This document shows, one piece after another, positions 8,842 to 16,783 of a DNA stretch of 64,000 nt. The translations under genes and the position numbers were made by a program. This DNA comes from Dichotomicrobium sp964540795. Its GTDB lineage: Bacteria; Pseudomonadota; Alphaproteobacteria; Rhizobiales; Rhodomicrobiaceae. A model generated the notes under the pieces. It worked only from the letters and a program-made list of their open reading frames with translations, was not told the origin of the DNA and made no database searches. The DNA lies in contig CAZINX010000007.1 in NCBI GenBank assembly GCA_964540795.1, positions 62,001-126,000 on the forward strand, given 5' to 3'. Positions within the stretch are counted from its first letter, which is position 1. Every line of letters starts with the position of its first letter.

Positions 8842-8927
8842 GCACGAGAAACAATGGCTTGCTCGTGCATCTTTGACGCATTCATTCGCTCTGGGACTCG
8901 CTGCTCGCCGAAGCGAATGAATGCGTC
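8842..8927. repeat. Two consecutive inverted repeats 3' of fliJ
   Basis: A long perfect inverted repeat, GACGCATTCATTCGCT at 8875-8890 and AGCGAATGAATGCGTC at 8912-8927, encloses 21 bases. It starts seven bases beyond the fliJ stop. A second shorter one, GCACGAG (8842-8848) and CTCGTGC (8862-8868), lies just beyond. Read on the minus strand these form two hairpins after fliJ; neither has a T-run, so they could be a rho-type or RNA-stabilising 3' end, or a recognition site. Confidence 0.7.
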
Positions 8928-8933
8928 GAGGCG

Positions 8934-9326
8934 CTACTCGCGTTCCAGCGCCATGTTGCCCGGATAACGGTCGCCGCCGCCCCGGCGCGCCCGCGGTGCA
9001 TCGCGGGTCGCAAACATTTCCGCCGTCTGCAGCTCGGCGCGCGCCTGCTCCAGCCCGGCGCGCTCCTCCTCCAGCTTGGCGTTCAGGTCGCGGATCGATT
9101 CCAGCAAGTTGTCGCGCCTTTGACGCGCGGCTCTGGCGTAGATCGGATAGGCGAAATGCTTGGGATCGGAGATGCCCGATCGCTGCTCTTCATAGCGCAG
9201 CTGCCGCTCCAACTCGTCGGCAACGCGGGTGAAGTCCTCGATCATGGCCTCGATATCGGCGACCTTTTGCTGGCGCTCTTCGACTTCGAACCGGCGCGAG
9301 CGGAAATTGCGCTGACGTGACGGCAT
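8934..9326 (-). CDS. fliJ: Flagellar export protein FliJ (alphaproteobacterial type)
   Basis: A 130-residue almost wholly alpha-helical protein, as expected for FliJ, the antiparallel coiled-coil stalk that couples the FliI ATPase to the flagellar export gate. It opens with basic NFRSRRFEVEERQQKV, continues with IEAMIEDFTRVADELER, then the hinge region RSGISDPKHFAYPIYARAA seen in the alphaproteobacterial branch, and a second long helix. Its location next to ctrA supports the call. fliI is not adjacent here, which is unusual because fliI-fliJ are commonly neighbours. A CtrA-box-like site lies 100 bases upstream. Confidence 0.78.
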   Translation of the reverse strand: MPSRQRNFRSRRFEVEERQQKVADIEAMIEDFTRVADELERQLRYEEQRSGISDPKHFAYPIYARAARQRRDNLLESIRDLNAKLEEERAGLEQARAELQTAEMFATRDAPRARRGGGDRYPGNMALERE

Positions 9327-9425
9327 TTTGGTCCTCGTCCTGACTGGCGATACGCGGTGAGGCGTCAGTCCGTTGCGGCATCCGCACGGGCCGCGGTCTT
9401 CGCGAAAGAGCCTAGGCTGCGCGAA

Positions 9426-9440
9426 TTAATCGCCGGTAAA
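9426..9440 (-). promoter_or_regulatory. CtrA-box-like site upstream of fliJ
   Basis: TTAA (9426-9429), seven bases, TAAA (9437-9440), one mismatch to TTAA-N7-TTAA. It is about 100 bases upstream of the fliJ start codon, a position suited to CtrA control of a flagellar gene. Confidence 0.45.
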
Positions 9441-9751
9441 TCAAGCCGCGTGACTCAGACGACACAGTTTCGCCATCAAATCCGCTGGGAGCGCGATGCA
9501 ACCTAGGGCTGATGGGGCGAATCGGCTAATGACAAGGGTGAAGCGCGGTTGTTCACACCCGAGTGTTTCGTTCTCAAAAGATTGCTTGCGTCGCGGCGCC
9601 GTCGTCTTGTCGGCCGACAGGCCACCTGCGCGCGTCCATCGTTTGCTCGCGGCGGCGCGCGTGGCAATCTCTGGTTGCATGACGAAGGCGGACGTCGCCG
9701 CCTCGAATTCGGTTGCGCGTGGGTATCGGACCGGCTGGCGAGAGCCGGTGA

Positions 9752-9796
9752 GAAGCATGTTGGGCACGGCCCGTCGCGCTCCCGTCAACATGCTTC
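9752..9796. repeat. Inverted repeat in the ctrA upstream region
   Basis: GAAGCATGTTG (9752-9762) and its perfect reverse complement CAACATGCTTC (9786-9796) with a 23-base GC-rich spacer. It lies about 180 bases before the ctrA start. No T-run follows, so it is more likely a binding site or an RNA hairpin than a terminator. Confidence 0.6.
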
Positions 9797-9974
9797 AGGA
9801 CCGCGTATGTCAAGGGTTTGCGATTTCGCCTGAGTCAGGAATTCGCCCGGGCGAAGTGAGGTTTTGTTAACTTCGGGGGCTTATGGTCGCTGCGAAGAGC
9901 TTAACCGATCGTGACTAAATTGCAACGCACTGCTAACACAACCGGCACGCGCATCGCGATAAAGAGGAATTGGG

Positions 9975-10670
9975 ATGAGAGTTCTGCTGATCGAAGACGA
10001 CAAGGCTCTGGCGCAAACGATCGAGCTAATGCTCATCTCCGAAGGATTGAGCTCCGATACGGTAGATACTGGTGAAGAAGGCCTCGATTACGTTAAGATA
10101 TATGACTACGATATTATCCTGCTCGATCTCGGTTTACCGGACATGAGCGGCTATGACGTGTTGCGCAAGCTGAGAAACAACAAGAACAAGACCCCGATTC
10201 TCATTCTTTCCGGCATGGACGGCATTGAAGACAAAGTGAAGGGCCTGGGCTTCGGCGCGGACGACTACATGACCAAGCCCTTTCACAAGGACGAACTGAT
10301 TGCGCGTATTAACGCCGTGGTCCGCCGTTCGAAAGGCCATGCCGAGTCCGTCATCAAGACCGGCGAACTGACCGTCAATCTGGAGACCAAGACGGTCGAG
10401 GTCAACGGCAAGCGCGTGCCGCTGACCGGGAAGGAATACCAGATGCTGGAGCTTCTGAGCCTTCGCAAGGGCACGACGCTGACCAAGGAGATGTTTCTCA
10501 ACCACCTCTATGGCGGCATCGATGAGCCGGAGGTGAAGATCATCGACGTGTTCACCTGCAAGCTTCGCAAGAAGCTCGCGGCGGCGACCGGCGGCAAACA
10601 CTACATCGAGACGGTGTGGGGTCGCGGCTACGTGCTGCGCGACCCGAGCGACGAGAGCGCCGTCGCCTGA
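9975..10670 (+). CDS. ctrA: Cell-cycle response regulator CtrA
   Basis: A 231-residue OmpR-family response regulator, the master transcription factor that controls replication initiation, division and flagellar genes in alphaproteobacteria. The receiver has the acidic pocket E8-D9, phosphoacceptor D51 (LLDLGLPDMSG) and K101 (YMTKPFHKDELIAR). The winged-helix half begins at about residue 122 and includes PLTGKEYQMLELLSLRKG, EVKIIDVFTCKLRKKL and IETVWGRGY, which are essentially invariant in CtrA. AAAGAGGAA precedes the ATG. Activity is normally set by the CckA-ChpT relay and by proteolysis; those genes are not in this window. Confidence 0.97.
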   Translation: MRVLLIEDDKALAQTIELMLISEGLSSDTVDTGEEGLDYVKIYDYDIILLDLGLPDMSGYDVLRKLRNNKNKTPILILSGMDGIEDKVKGLGFGADDYMTKPFHKDELIARINAVVRRSKGHAESVIKTGELTVNLETKTVEVNGKRVPLTGKEYQMLELLSLRKGTTLTKEMFLNHLYGGIDEPEVKIIDVFTCKLRKKLAAATGGKHYIETVWGRGYVLRDPSDESAVA

Positions 10671-11004
10671 GGCGCTCGCGGCGCGCTTCATACGAAACGC
10701 GGTCGGCGCACCGATGGCGACCGGTCGTCAGTCATATGCGAAATACTGAAGCTTCCCAAGCTCGTCATCCAGGCTGAGCGCAAAGCGCGGCATCCTGCCT
10801 TGAAAACGGCAGCCCACCCGCGCACTTTGCTGCCTCCGATACGCTCCATTCTTTCCGCCAAAAACCGAATGTAGCCCCGGCACACCGCACAACGGGATTG
10901 CAATTCCGCGGCGGCATGTCTTTTTTGCGCCGCTTGATCTCCTAACTTTTCAAGAGCAAAGACGCACTGGCGCACGCGCCCCCTGCTATGAAGGAAAGCG
11001 CAAG
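10671..11004. other. Intergenic stretch with no recognised feature
   Basis: About 334 bases between ctrA and the DedA-family gene. I see no gene with family resemblance, no perfect long inverted repeat and no clear terminator after ctrA. An AAGGAAAG near the 3' end serves the DedA gene. Confidence 0.5.
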
Positions 11005-11625
11005 TTGATCGCTGCCGATCTCAGCTCGATAGAACCGTTCCTGTATCAATACGGGGCCTTCACGGTGTTCGCCAGCGTGCTGTTGGAAAAGATCGGCGGT
11101 CCGACGCCGGCCGAGACGCTTCTCGTCATCGCCGCGTTGCTCGCGACTTCGCAATCGTTCTGGGTCTGGCATGTTATTCTCGCGGGCTGGATTGGCGGCG
11201 TGATCGGCGGCGTGATCGCCTATATCGTCGGGCGCTATGGGGGGCTGCCCGCGCTCAAGCGCTACGGCCATCGCCTGCGCATGACGCCCGAACGCATCGA
11301 AAAAACGCAGAGGCGGCTGCGCGGCAACGGCATAAAGCTGGTGTTCGTTGCGCAGTTCTTTCCCTTCCTGCGCCAGCTAAAAGGCGTCGCCGCGGGTGCG
11401 GCCCACATGTCATGGCCGGCCTATCTGTTTGCGAATGTGCTCGGCAGCGGGCTGTGGGCGCTGGTGTGGGCCGGCGGAGCCTATGTGCTCGGGCAGCGGA
11501 TCACGGGGCTGCAAGCCCTTGTTAACGAACATGCGCTGATTATCCTTGCGGTGCCGTTTGCGCTCGCGCTGGCCGTCGCCGCCGGCGTGTACTGGCGCAG
11601 CCGCCGCGGCGCAAGCGCGTCCTGA
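11005..11625 (+). CDS. DedA/SNARE-associated family membrane protein
   Basis: A 206-residue inner-membrane protein. The family signature of a glutamate in a re-entrant segment is visible as FASVLLEKIGGPTPAETLL, followed by GGVIGGVIAYIVGRYGG and the FVAQFFPFLRQLKGVAAG arginine motif, then C-terminal spans. DedA relatives act as lipid scramblases or support membrane homeostasis; the exact substrate is not evident. The start is a TTG with AAGGAAAG nine bases upstream. It precedes the DUF1007 gene by about 50 bases and could be co-transcribed with it. Confidence 0.87.
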   Translation: MIAADLSSIEPFLYQYGAFTVFASVLLEKIGGPTPAETLLVIAALLATSQSFWVWHVILAGWIGGVIGGVIAYIVGRYGGLPALKRYGHRLRMTPERIEKTQRRLRGNGIKLVFVAQFFPFLRQLKGVAAGAAHMSWPAYLFANVLGSGLWALVWAGGAYVLGQRITGLQALVNEHALIILAVPFALALAVAAGVYWRSRRGASAS

Positions 11626-11678
11626 CCGCCGACCCAATATCGACAAAAAACCGCGTCAGATGTATCGCCAAGCAAGGA

Positions 11679-12350
11679 ATGGAACACATGACGACCTGGC
11701 GATATCTGACATCTGGCGCGGTTCTGGCTGTGCTGCTGGCGGCAGCGCCGGCGCAGGCCCATCCGCATGTGTGGGTGACGGTCGAGACGAGGGTGCTGTT
11801 CAACGAGGCCGGCGCAATTACCGGCTTCCGGCACAAATGGGTCTTCGACGAGTATTACACCGCCTTTGCGCTGCAGGGCATGGACGCCAACGGCGACGGT
11901 GAATACAGCGCCGCCGAACTGGAGCCGCTGGCGCGCACCAATATCGAGAGCCTCGGCGATTTTGACTATTTCACCTTCGCGGAGTTGGGCGATGAGAAGC
12001 TGCCGCGCACCGACCCGGTGGACTACGAGCTGGTCTATGACGGCGCGCTGCTCACGCTTCACTTCACGCTGCCGTTGGCCGAGCCGGTCCCGGCGGAACA
12101 GGCTGGCCAGTTCAGCTTCTCGGTCTATGATCCGAGCTTTTTCGTGTCTTTCAGCCTCGCCGAGGAGCGCCCGGTGAAACTGGCGGGCAACGTCCCCGCG
12201 GGCTGCACTACCGACATCGCAGATGCGCCCGCCGCCTCCACCACAACGCAGACACTGGGCGAGGCCTTCTTCGACACGCTCGACCCGGCGCAGGACTGGG
12301 GCGCGCAGTTCGCGCAGGACGTCGCGCTGCGCTGCAAGCCTGCGTCATAG
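11679..12350 (+). CDS. DUF1007 family periplasmic protein
   Basis: A 223-residue protein with a signal peptide (to about APAQA), then the family opening HPHVWVTVETRVLFNEAG and the HKWVFDEYYTAFALQGMD segment. DUF1007 genes are characteristically paired with NicO-type nickel/cobalt/zinc permeases, and one follows here about 0.8 kb downstream. The segment DANGDGEYSAAEL resembles an EF-hand loop and may bind a divalent ion. A role as periplasmic partner of the permease is inferred from the pairing. Confidence 0.85.
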   Translation: MEHMTTWRYLTSGAVLAVLLAAAPAQAHPHVWVTVETRVLFNEAGAITGFRHKWVFDEYYTAFALQGMDANGDGEYSAAELEPLARTNIESLGDFDYFTFAELGDEKLPRTDPVDYELVYDGALLTLHFTLPLAEPVPAEQAGQFSFSVYDPSFFVSFSLAEERPVKLAGNVPAGCTTDIADAPAASTTTQTLGEAFFDTLDPAQDWGAQFAQDVALRCKPAS

Positions 12351-12491
12351 CGCGGACGTCCAACCCGTTTTGCGGCAATGCGGCAGCCATGCCGAGAAAG
12401 TCAGGAACAGCTAATCGCTTCCCGTCGTTCTGGCCTCAGGTGGGCGGACTTGAAGAGCGCGCCACCTGACAAACCCATAACGGAGGAAAGA

Positions 12492-13061
12492 ATGTACGGG
12501 AAAAAACTGATCGCGGCGCTGGCAACGCTGACGCTCGGGGTGGCGGGTCTTGCCGGCCACGCGCTGGCGCAGGATGACAACGGCGATGCGCCCGGCTATG
12601 GCAGGGGCATGGGGCCAGGCATGATGACGGGCCGCAGCCTGATGGTCTGCCGCATGATGCACGGCGCAGGTCCTCGCATGTGCGTCCGGCTGATGGAAAT
12701 GGCCGACGCCGATGAGGATGGCCGCGTCTCGGAAGAAGAGGCCGCGGATTTCTGGCGTCAGCAGGTCGAGGAATATGACGCGGATGGCGATGGCAATCTG
12801 TCGCTGGAAGAGTTCGCCGAGATGCACGCGGCGCATACGCGGCCGATGATGGTGGACCGCTTCCAATTCTTCGATGATGACGGCGACGCGACCGTGAGCC
12901 TGTCGGAGTTGCAGGCGCCGTTCGAGCGCATGAACCGGTTCATGGGGCGCCATGATGGTCGCGGCATGATGCGGCGCGGTATGCGGCAAGGCATGGGCCG
13001 AGGGCAAGGTCGCGGCATGGGCCGTGGCTACGGGCCGGGCCAACAGCAGCAGGCCGAGTAA
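12492..13061 (+). CDS. Secreted Met/Gly-rich EF-hand protein
   Basis: A 189-residue exported protein; the signal peptide ends near GHALAQ. Residues about 30-60 are Met rich (GMGPGMMTG, CRMMHGAG) with two cysteines. Three EF-hand loops follow: DADEDGRVSEEE, DADGDGNLSLEE and DDDGDATVSLSE. The tail is built of GRGM-type repeats with Met, Arg, Gly and Gln. The ATG at 12492 has an excellent GGAGGAAAG site. Placed between DUF1007 and the NicO permease, it is probably a periplasmic divalent-metal (calcium or transition metal) binding protein, but no characterised homologue is recognised. Confidence 0.8.
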   Translation: MYGKKLIAALATLTLGVAGLAGHALAQDDNGDAPGYGRGMGPGMMTGRSLMVCRMMHGAGPRMCVRLMEMADADEDGRVSEEEAADFWRQQVEEYDADGDGNLSLEEFAEMHAAHTRPMMVDRFQFFDDDGDATVSLSELQAPFERMNRFMGRHDGRGMMRRGMRQGMGRGQGRGMGRGYGPGQQQQAE

Positions 13062-13133
13062 TGGCCGCGCGGCGGGTGGGTCATCCGCCCGCCGCCTGAC
13101 GATCCGCGGGTGAAGGCATACGGGGGTGCTTGA

Positions 13134-14165
13134 GTGGCCGGATGGACGACAGGGGCGCTGACAGGCCTCGCGCTGATCGCATTGCTGGTTGGCGGGTTCA
13201 CCTCCGAAACGGCGGCGTCTCTTGACGCCACGGTGGTTGCGCAGGCCGATGGCGCGCAAAATCCGTTCGGCACGCGCACGCCGCCGAGCGCCGCGCCCGC
13301 CCCGGCCGGCGAGCCGGGCATCTTCAGTCAGTTCTGGACATGGATTCAGCAGACGCAGCAGCAGCTTTACCGCGAGTTGGCCGGCGGCGTGCGCACGCTG
13401 AAGGAAGAGCGCGCCTTCTCCGCCGGTCTCGCGCTGGTGCTGATAAGTTTCTTTTACGGCGTCGTCCACGCCATCGGCCCCGGTCACGGCAAGGCGGTCA
13501 TCTCGTCCTACGCACTGGCGAATGAACGGACAGCCCGGCGCGGCATCATTCTGGCGGTAGGATCGTCTTTCGTGCAGGCGCTGTCGGCAATCGTTCTGGT
13601 CGGGGTCATGGCGATCATCCTGAACGCCGCTGGCCTGAGCATCCGGGAGCGCGTCGGCGAGTTGGAGACGCTCAGCTACGCGCTCGTTGCGGTCGTTGGC
13701 GCGGTGATGCTGGTGGCGGCGGCGCGGCGCATCTGGCGGCGGCGCGCGCACGCCCATCCGCAAGATCGCGCGCATGGCGAGGCGTGCTGCGGCCACGCCC
13801 ACATGCCCGATCCTGAAGCGCTGCAAGGCAGCTGGTCCTGGCGCAGCGCCGCGGCGATCATGCTCGCGGTCGGCATCCGGCCATGCACCGGGGCGATTGT
13901 CGTGCTGGTCTTTGCGCTGACGCAGGGCCTGTTGTGGGCCGGCATCCTGTCAACCTTCGCCATGTCGCTGGGTACGGCGATCACGGTCTCTGTTCTCGCG
14001 GCGGCGGCCGTCGGCTCTCGGGAACTGGCCGCGCGCGCTGGCGGGGCCGGCTCGCTGTGGGCCGAGCGCGTCCAGACCGCCGCGGCGCTGGGCGGCGGCT
14101 TCGTCGTGATGATGCTGGGTGTCGTGCTGTTCGCGGCCTCGCTCGGGCCGGCGCGGCCGTTTTAG
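13134..14165 (+). CDS. NicO/RcnA-type nickel/cobalt transporter
   Basis: A 343-residue multi-span permease. After an N-terminal hydrophobic segment and a Pro/Ala linker, it has the family motif FFYGVVHAIGPGHGKAVISS, a central His/Cys-rich loop (AHAHPQDRAHGEACCGHAH) suited to metal binding, and the second motif AVGIRPCTGAIVVLVFAL. Import versus efflux cannot be decided: the His-rich loop recalls RcnA-type exporters, while DUF1007 pairing is seen in both contexts. The start is a GTG with GGGGG eight bases upstream. Confidence 0.85.
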   Translation: MAGWTTGALTGLALIALLVGGFTSETAASLDATVVAQADGAQNPFGTRTPPSAAPAPAGEPGIFSQFWTWIQQTQQQLYRELAGGVRTLKEERAFSAGLALVLISFFYGVVHAIGPGHGKAVISSYALANERTARRGIILAVGSSFVQALSAIVLVGVMAIILNAAGLSIRERVGELETLSYALVAVVGAVMLVAAARRIWRRRAHAHPQDRAHGEACCGHAHMPDPEALQGSWSWRSAAAIMLAVGIRPCTGAIVVLVFALTQGLLWAGILSTFAMSLGTAITVSVLAAAAVGSRELAARAGGAGSLWAERVQTAAALGGGFVVMMLGVVLFAASLGPARPF

Positions 14166-14230
14166 CGCCTTGCGCGGATCGCCCGACGCCGGGCATGATG
14201 CCGCGACCATGAAAGGCGCGGCAGACGCAC

Positions 14231-14929
14231 ATGAGCAATCCCACCCCGACCCTCGCTGGCCTCAAGGCGGTTGCTTTCGACGCCTACGGCACGCTGTTCG
14301 ACGTCCACGCGCCGATGGCCCGCCTCGCTGGCGAAATCGGCCCCAATGCGGCGCTCGTCTCCGAACTCTGGCGGCAAAAGCAGCTGCAATACACGTGGCT
14401 GCGCAGCCTGATGCGCGACTATGCGGATTTCTGGCAGGTCACGTGCGACGCGCTGGATTACACGCTGGCCGCCCACGGCATTGACAACGTGGAGCTGCGC
14501 GACAAGTTGCTGGCGCTTTACCGCGACCTCGACGCCTATGAAGACGCCGCCGCGACGCTGACCACCCTGCGCGAGCGGGGCGTCGCCACGGCGATCCTGT
14601 CCAACGGTTCGCCCGCCATGTTGCGGCAGGCGGTCGCCCACGCCGGTTTCGGCGATCTGCTGGATCATGTGTTGTCCGTCGATCCGGTCGGCGTCTACAA
14701 GCCCGATCCGCGCACCTATCAGCTCGCCGTCAACGCGTTCGGCCTCGTCCCGGGCCAGATTGGCTTCGTCTCGGCCAACGGCTGGGACGCCGCCGGCGCG
14801 GCGCATTTCGGCCTTGCGGTCTGCCATGTCAATCGTTTCTCCCACGCGCGCGAACTCTTGCCTGCCCAGCCCTTAACTGTCATTAACTCCCTGTCAGGTT
14901 TTGCGGACCTGCTGGCCCCGGTCGCATAG
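14231..14929 (+). CDS. Haloacid dehalogenase type II (L-2-haloacid dehalogenase)
   Basis: A 232-residue HAD-superfamily enzyme. The nucleophile motif is FDAYGTLFDVHA (Asp about 16); LWRQKQLQYTWLRSLM, ILSNGSPAML, VGVYKPDPRTYQLA and FVSANGWDAAGAA are all characteristic of the L-2-haloacid dehalogenase subfamily rather than generic HAD phosphatases. It would convert (S)-2-haloalkanoic acids to (R)-2-hydroxyacids with release of halide. It is followed 64 bases later by a TRAP carboxylate transporter on the same strand, which may import its substrate. Confidence 0.86.
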   Translation: MSNPTPTLAGLKAVAFDAYGTLFDVHAPMARLAGEIGPNAALVSELWRQKQLQYTWLRSLMRDYADFWQVTCDALDYTLAAHGIDNVELRDKLLALYRDLDAYEDAAATLTTLRERGVATAILSNGSPAMLRQAVAHAGFGDLLDHVLSVDPVGVYKPDPRTYQLAVNAFGLVPGQIGFVSANGWDAAGAAHFGLAVCHVNRFSHARELLPAQPLTVINSLSGFADLLAPVA

Positions 14930-14993
14930 GGCCCCGCCAACGACAAGGCCGCCGGCGGCCAACCTGTGTGTGGAGGAACTGAGGAGAGCTTTG

Positions 14994-16082
14994 ATGGATC
15001 GTCGTTCGTTTCTGAAGACTACCGGCATCGCCGCCGGCGCGACCGCCGCCTCCGCGGTTGCCGCGCCCGCGATCGCCCAGGGCGTCAAGGAACTCAAGCT
15101 GGTCATGTCGTGGCCGAAGGGCTTTCCGGGCCTGGGCACCGCGCCCGAGCGGTTCGCCCGCCGCTTCGAGGCCGCCACGGAGGGCCGCTACAAGGTGCGC
15201 ATTTATGGCGGCGGCGAACTTGTGCCGGCGTTGAAGACGCAGGACGCAGTGCAGGAAGGGACGGCCGACCTCTATCACTCGGCGGAATACTACTTCCAGG
15301 GCAAGACGCCGGCCTTCTCGTTCTTTGCGGCCGTGCCGTTCGGCTTCCGCCCGGACGAGATGGACGCCTGGATCCACCATGGCGGCGGTCAGGAGCTTTG
15401 GGACGAGCTGGCGGCCGACTTCAACGTCAAGCCGTTCCTGTGCGGCAATACCGGCTCGCAGATGGCGGGCTGGTTCAAGAACGAGATTACCTCGGCGGAG
15501 GACTTCAAGGGCCTGAAGATGCGCATTCCCGGCCTCGGCGGCGACGTGATCCGCGCGCTCGGCGGCTCGCCGGTGACGCTGGCCGGCTCGGAAATCCTGC
15601 CCGCGCTGCAGTCCGGCACGATCGACGCGACCGAGTGGGTCGGCCCCTACAACGACCTGGCTTTCGGCATCTACAAGGTCGTGAAGAACTACTACTATCC
15701 GGGCTTCCACGAGCCGGGAACCGCGCTCAGCCTCGGCGTGAACCGCGAGCTTTACGAGAGCATGTCGGCGACCGACCAGGCCGCGCTGCAGGCCAGCGCC
15801 GTCGCGGAGAACAACATCGGTCTCGCCGAGTTCAACGCCAATAATGCCCAGGCGCTGAACACCCTCGTCACCAAGCACGGCGTCAATGTCCGCGAGTTGC
15901 CGGACGAGGTGTTCGTCCAGGCCGGTCAGGCGGCGAAGGATGTGCTCGCCGACGCCGCGAACGCCGACGCCTCCACCAAGAAGGTGCATGACAGCTACGT
16001 CGCGTTCCGCCAGATCGCGCTGGAGTGGTCGAAGCTCTCGGACCAGTCCTACATGCGCAAGCGCGCGCTGGCCGAAGGCTAA
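14994..16082 (+). CDS. TRAP transporter substrate-binding protein (DctP/TakP-like)
   Basis: A 362-residue periplasmic binding protein. The N-terminus DRRSFLKTTG is a twin-arginine signal, ending at about APAIAQ. The mature protein shows GNTGSQMAGWF and the conserved arginine in LKMRIPGLGG, which binds the substrate carboxylate in this family, and resembles the TakP branch that binds 2-oxo or 2-hydroxy monocarboxylates. The start at 14994 follows GAGGAGAG. It heads a three-gene TRAP operon. The true ligand is unknown; the upstream dehalogenase suggests a short substituted carboxylate. Confidence 0.9.
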   Translation: MDRRSFLKTTGIAAGATAASAVAAPAIAQGVKELKLVMSWPKGFPGLGTAPERFARRFEAATEGRYKVRIYGGGELVPALKTQDAVQEGTADLYHSAEYYFQGKTPAFSFFAAVPFGFRPDEMDAWIHHGGGQELWDELAADFNVKPFLCGNTGSQMAGWFKNEITSAEDFKGLKMRIPGLGGDVIRALGGSPVTLAGSEILPALQSGTIDATEWVGPYNDLAFGIYKVVKNYYYPGFHEPGTALSLGVNRELYESMSATDQAALQASAVAENNIGLAEFNANNAQALNTLVTKHGVNVRELPDEVFVQAGQAAKDVLADAANADASTKKVHDSYVAFRQIALEWSKLSDQSYMRKRALAEG

Positions 16083-16193
16083 GCTTTGAAATCCGGGCGG
16101 CGCGCTGCCAACGCGCCGCCTTTCCCGTTATCGGAAATCTGAAGCCGCGGGCGGACGCGCTCCGCCCAAGTCGTGCGACGAGGCGCGCCCCAG

Positions 16194-16760
16194 ATGCAGA
16201 CCCTCTACCGGATCGCCAACGTGATCGACGCAGTGAATACGCGGGTCGGCCACGCAATCGCCTGGACGGCATTCGCGATGGTGCTGATCCAGTTCGCGGT
16301 TGTGATCCTGCGCTATGTCTTCGCATTCTCGAACACAGCGCTGTCGGAGTCGATCTGGTACCTGCACGGCCTGCTATTCATGATCGGCGCGGGCTACACG
16401 CTGCTTTATGACGGCCATGTGCGGGTCGATGTGTTCTACCGCGAGGCGAGCCAGCGCTACAAGGCGTGGGTCGATCTGCTCGGTTCGGCGCTGTTCATCA
16501 TCCCGCTTTGCATCCTCACGGTTTGGCTGTCCTGGGGCTATGTCATCAACGCCTGGAGGGTCCTCGAAGGTTCGACCGAGCTGGCCGGCCTGCCGCTGAC
16601 CTTTCTCTACAAGACCGTGATCTGGGTGTTCGCCTTCTTCGTGGGGCTACAGGCGCTGTCCACCGCGATAAAGGCATTCCTGTTTCTCATGGGCCGGTGG
16701 CCGCGCTATTCCCCCGGCCCGATGAGCTGGCGCGAACCCGGCGCGGCGGAACAGTCCTGA
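16194..16760 (+). CDS. TRAP transporter small permease (DctQ-like)
   Basis: A 188-residue four-span membrane protein forming the small subunit of the TRAP permease. Family features include the first span AFAMVLIQFAVVILRYVF, ESIWYLHGLLFMIGAGYTL and the DGHVRVDVFYREAS loop. I start at the ATG at 16194, where GAGG lies about ten bases upstream; a GTG seven codons earlier lacks a ribosome-binding site. It sits between the binding protein and the large permease. Confidence 0.9.
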   Translation: MQTLYRIANVIDAVNTRVGHAIAWTAFAMVLIQFAVVILRYVFAFSNTALSESIWYLHGLLFMIGAGYTLLYDGHVRVDVFYREASQRYKAWVDLLGSALFIIPLCILTVWLSWGYVINAWRVLEGSTELAGLPLTFLYKTVIWVFAFFVGLQALSTAIKAFLFLMGRWPRYSPGPMSWREPGAAEQS

Positions 16761-16783
16761 CACGCCAAGGAGGCCCCGGCGAC

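Larger units (their letters stand above)
9327..9974. other. Long intergenic region between fliJ and ctrA
   Basis: About 650 bases without a convincing gene; open frames here have no family resemblance and no start signals. It holds a CtrA-box-like site (9426-9440), an 11-base inverted repeat (9752-9796), three GANTC methylation sites (9452-9456, 9519-9523, 9832-9836) and TTAAC half-sites at 9867 and 9901 close to ctrA. The last 130 bases are clearly AT-richer than the surroundings and likely contain the ctrA promoters. Confidence 0.6.

Noticed and set aside
9441..9870. Several overlapping open frames upstream of ctrA
   Set aside because: They overlap each other on both strands, lack start signals and cover regulatory-looking sequence (GANTC sites, inverted repeat).
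12950..13050. GRGM-like tandem units considered as a DNA repeat array
   Set aside because: The similarity is at the amino-acid level in a low-complexity tail; the DNA units are irregular.
12411..13826. Long reverse frame opposite the EF-hand and NicO genes
   Set aside because: Antisense shadow of two well supported genes; composition is typical of non-coding frames.
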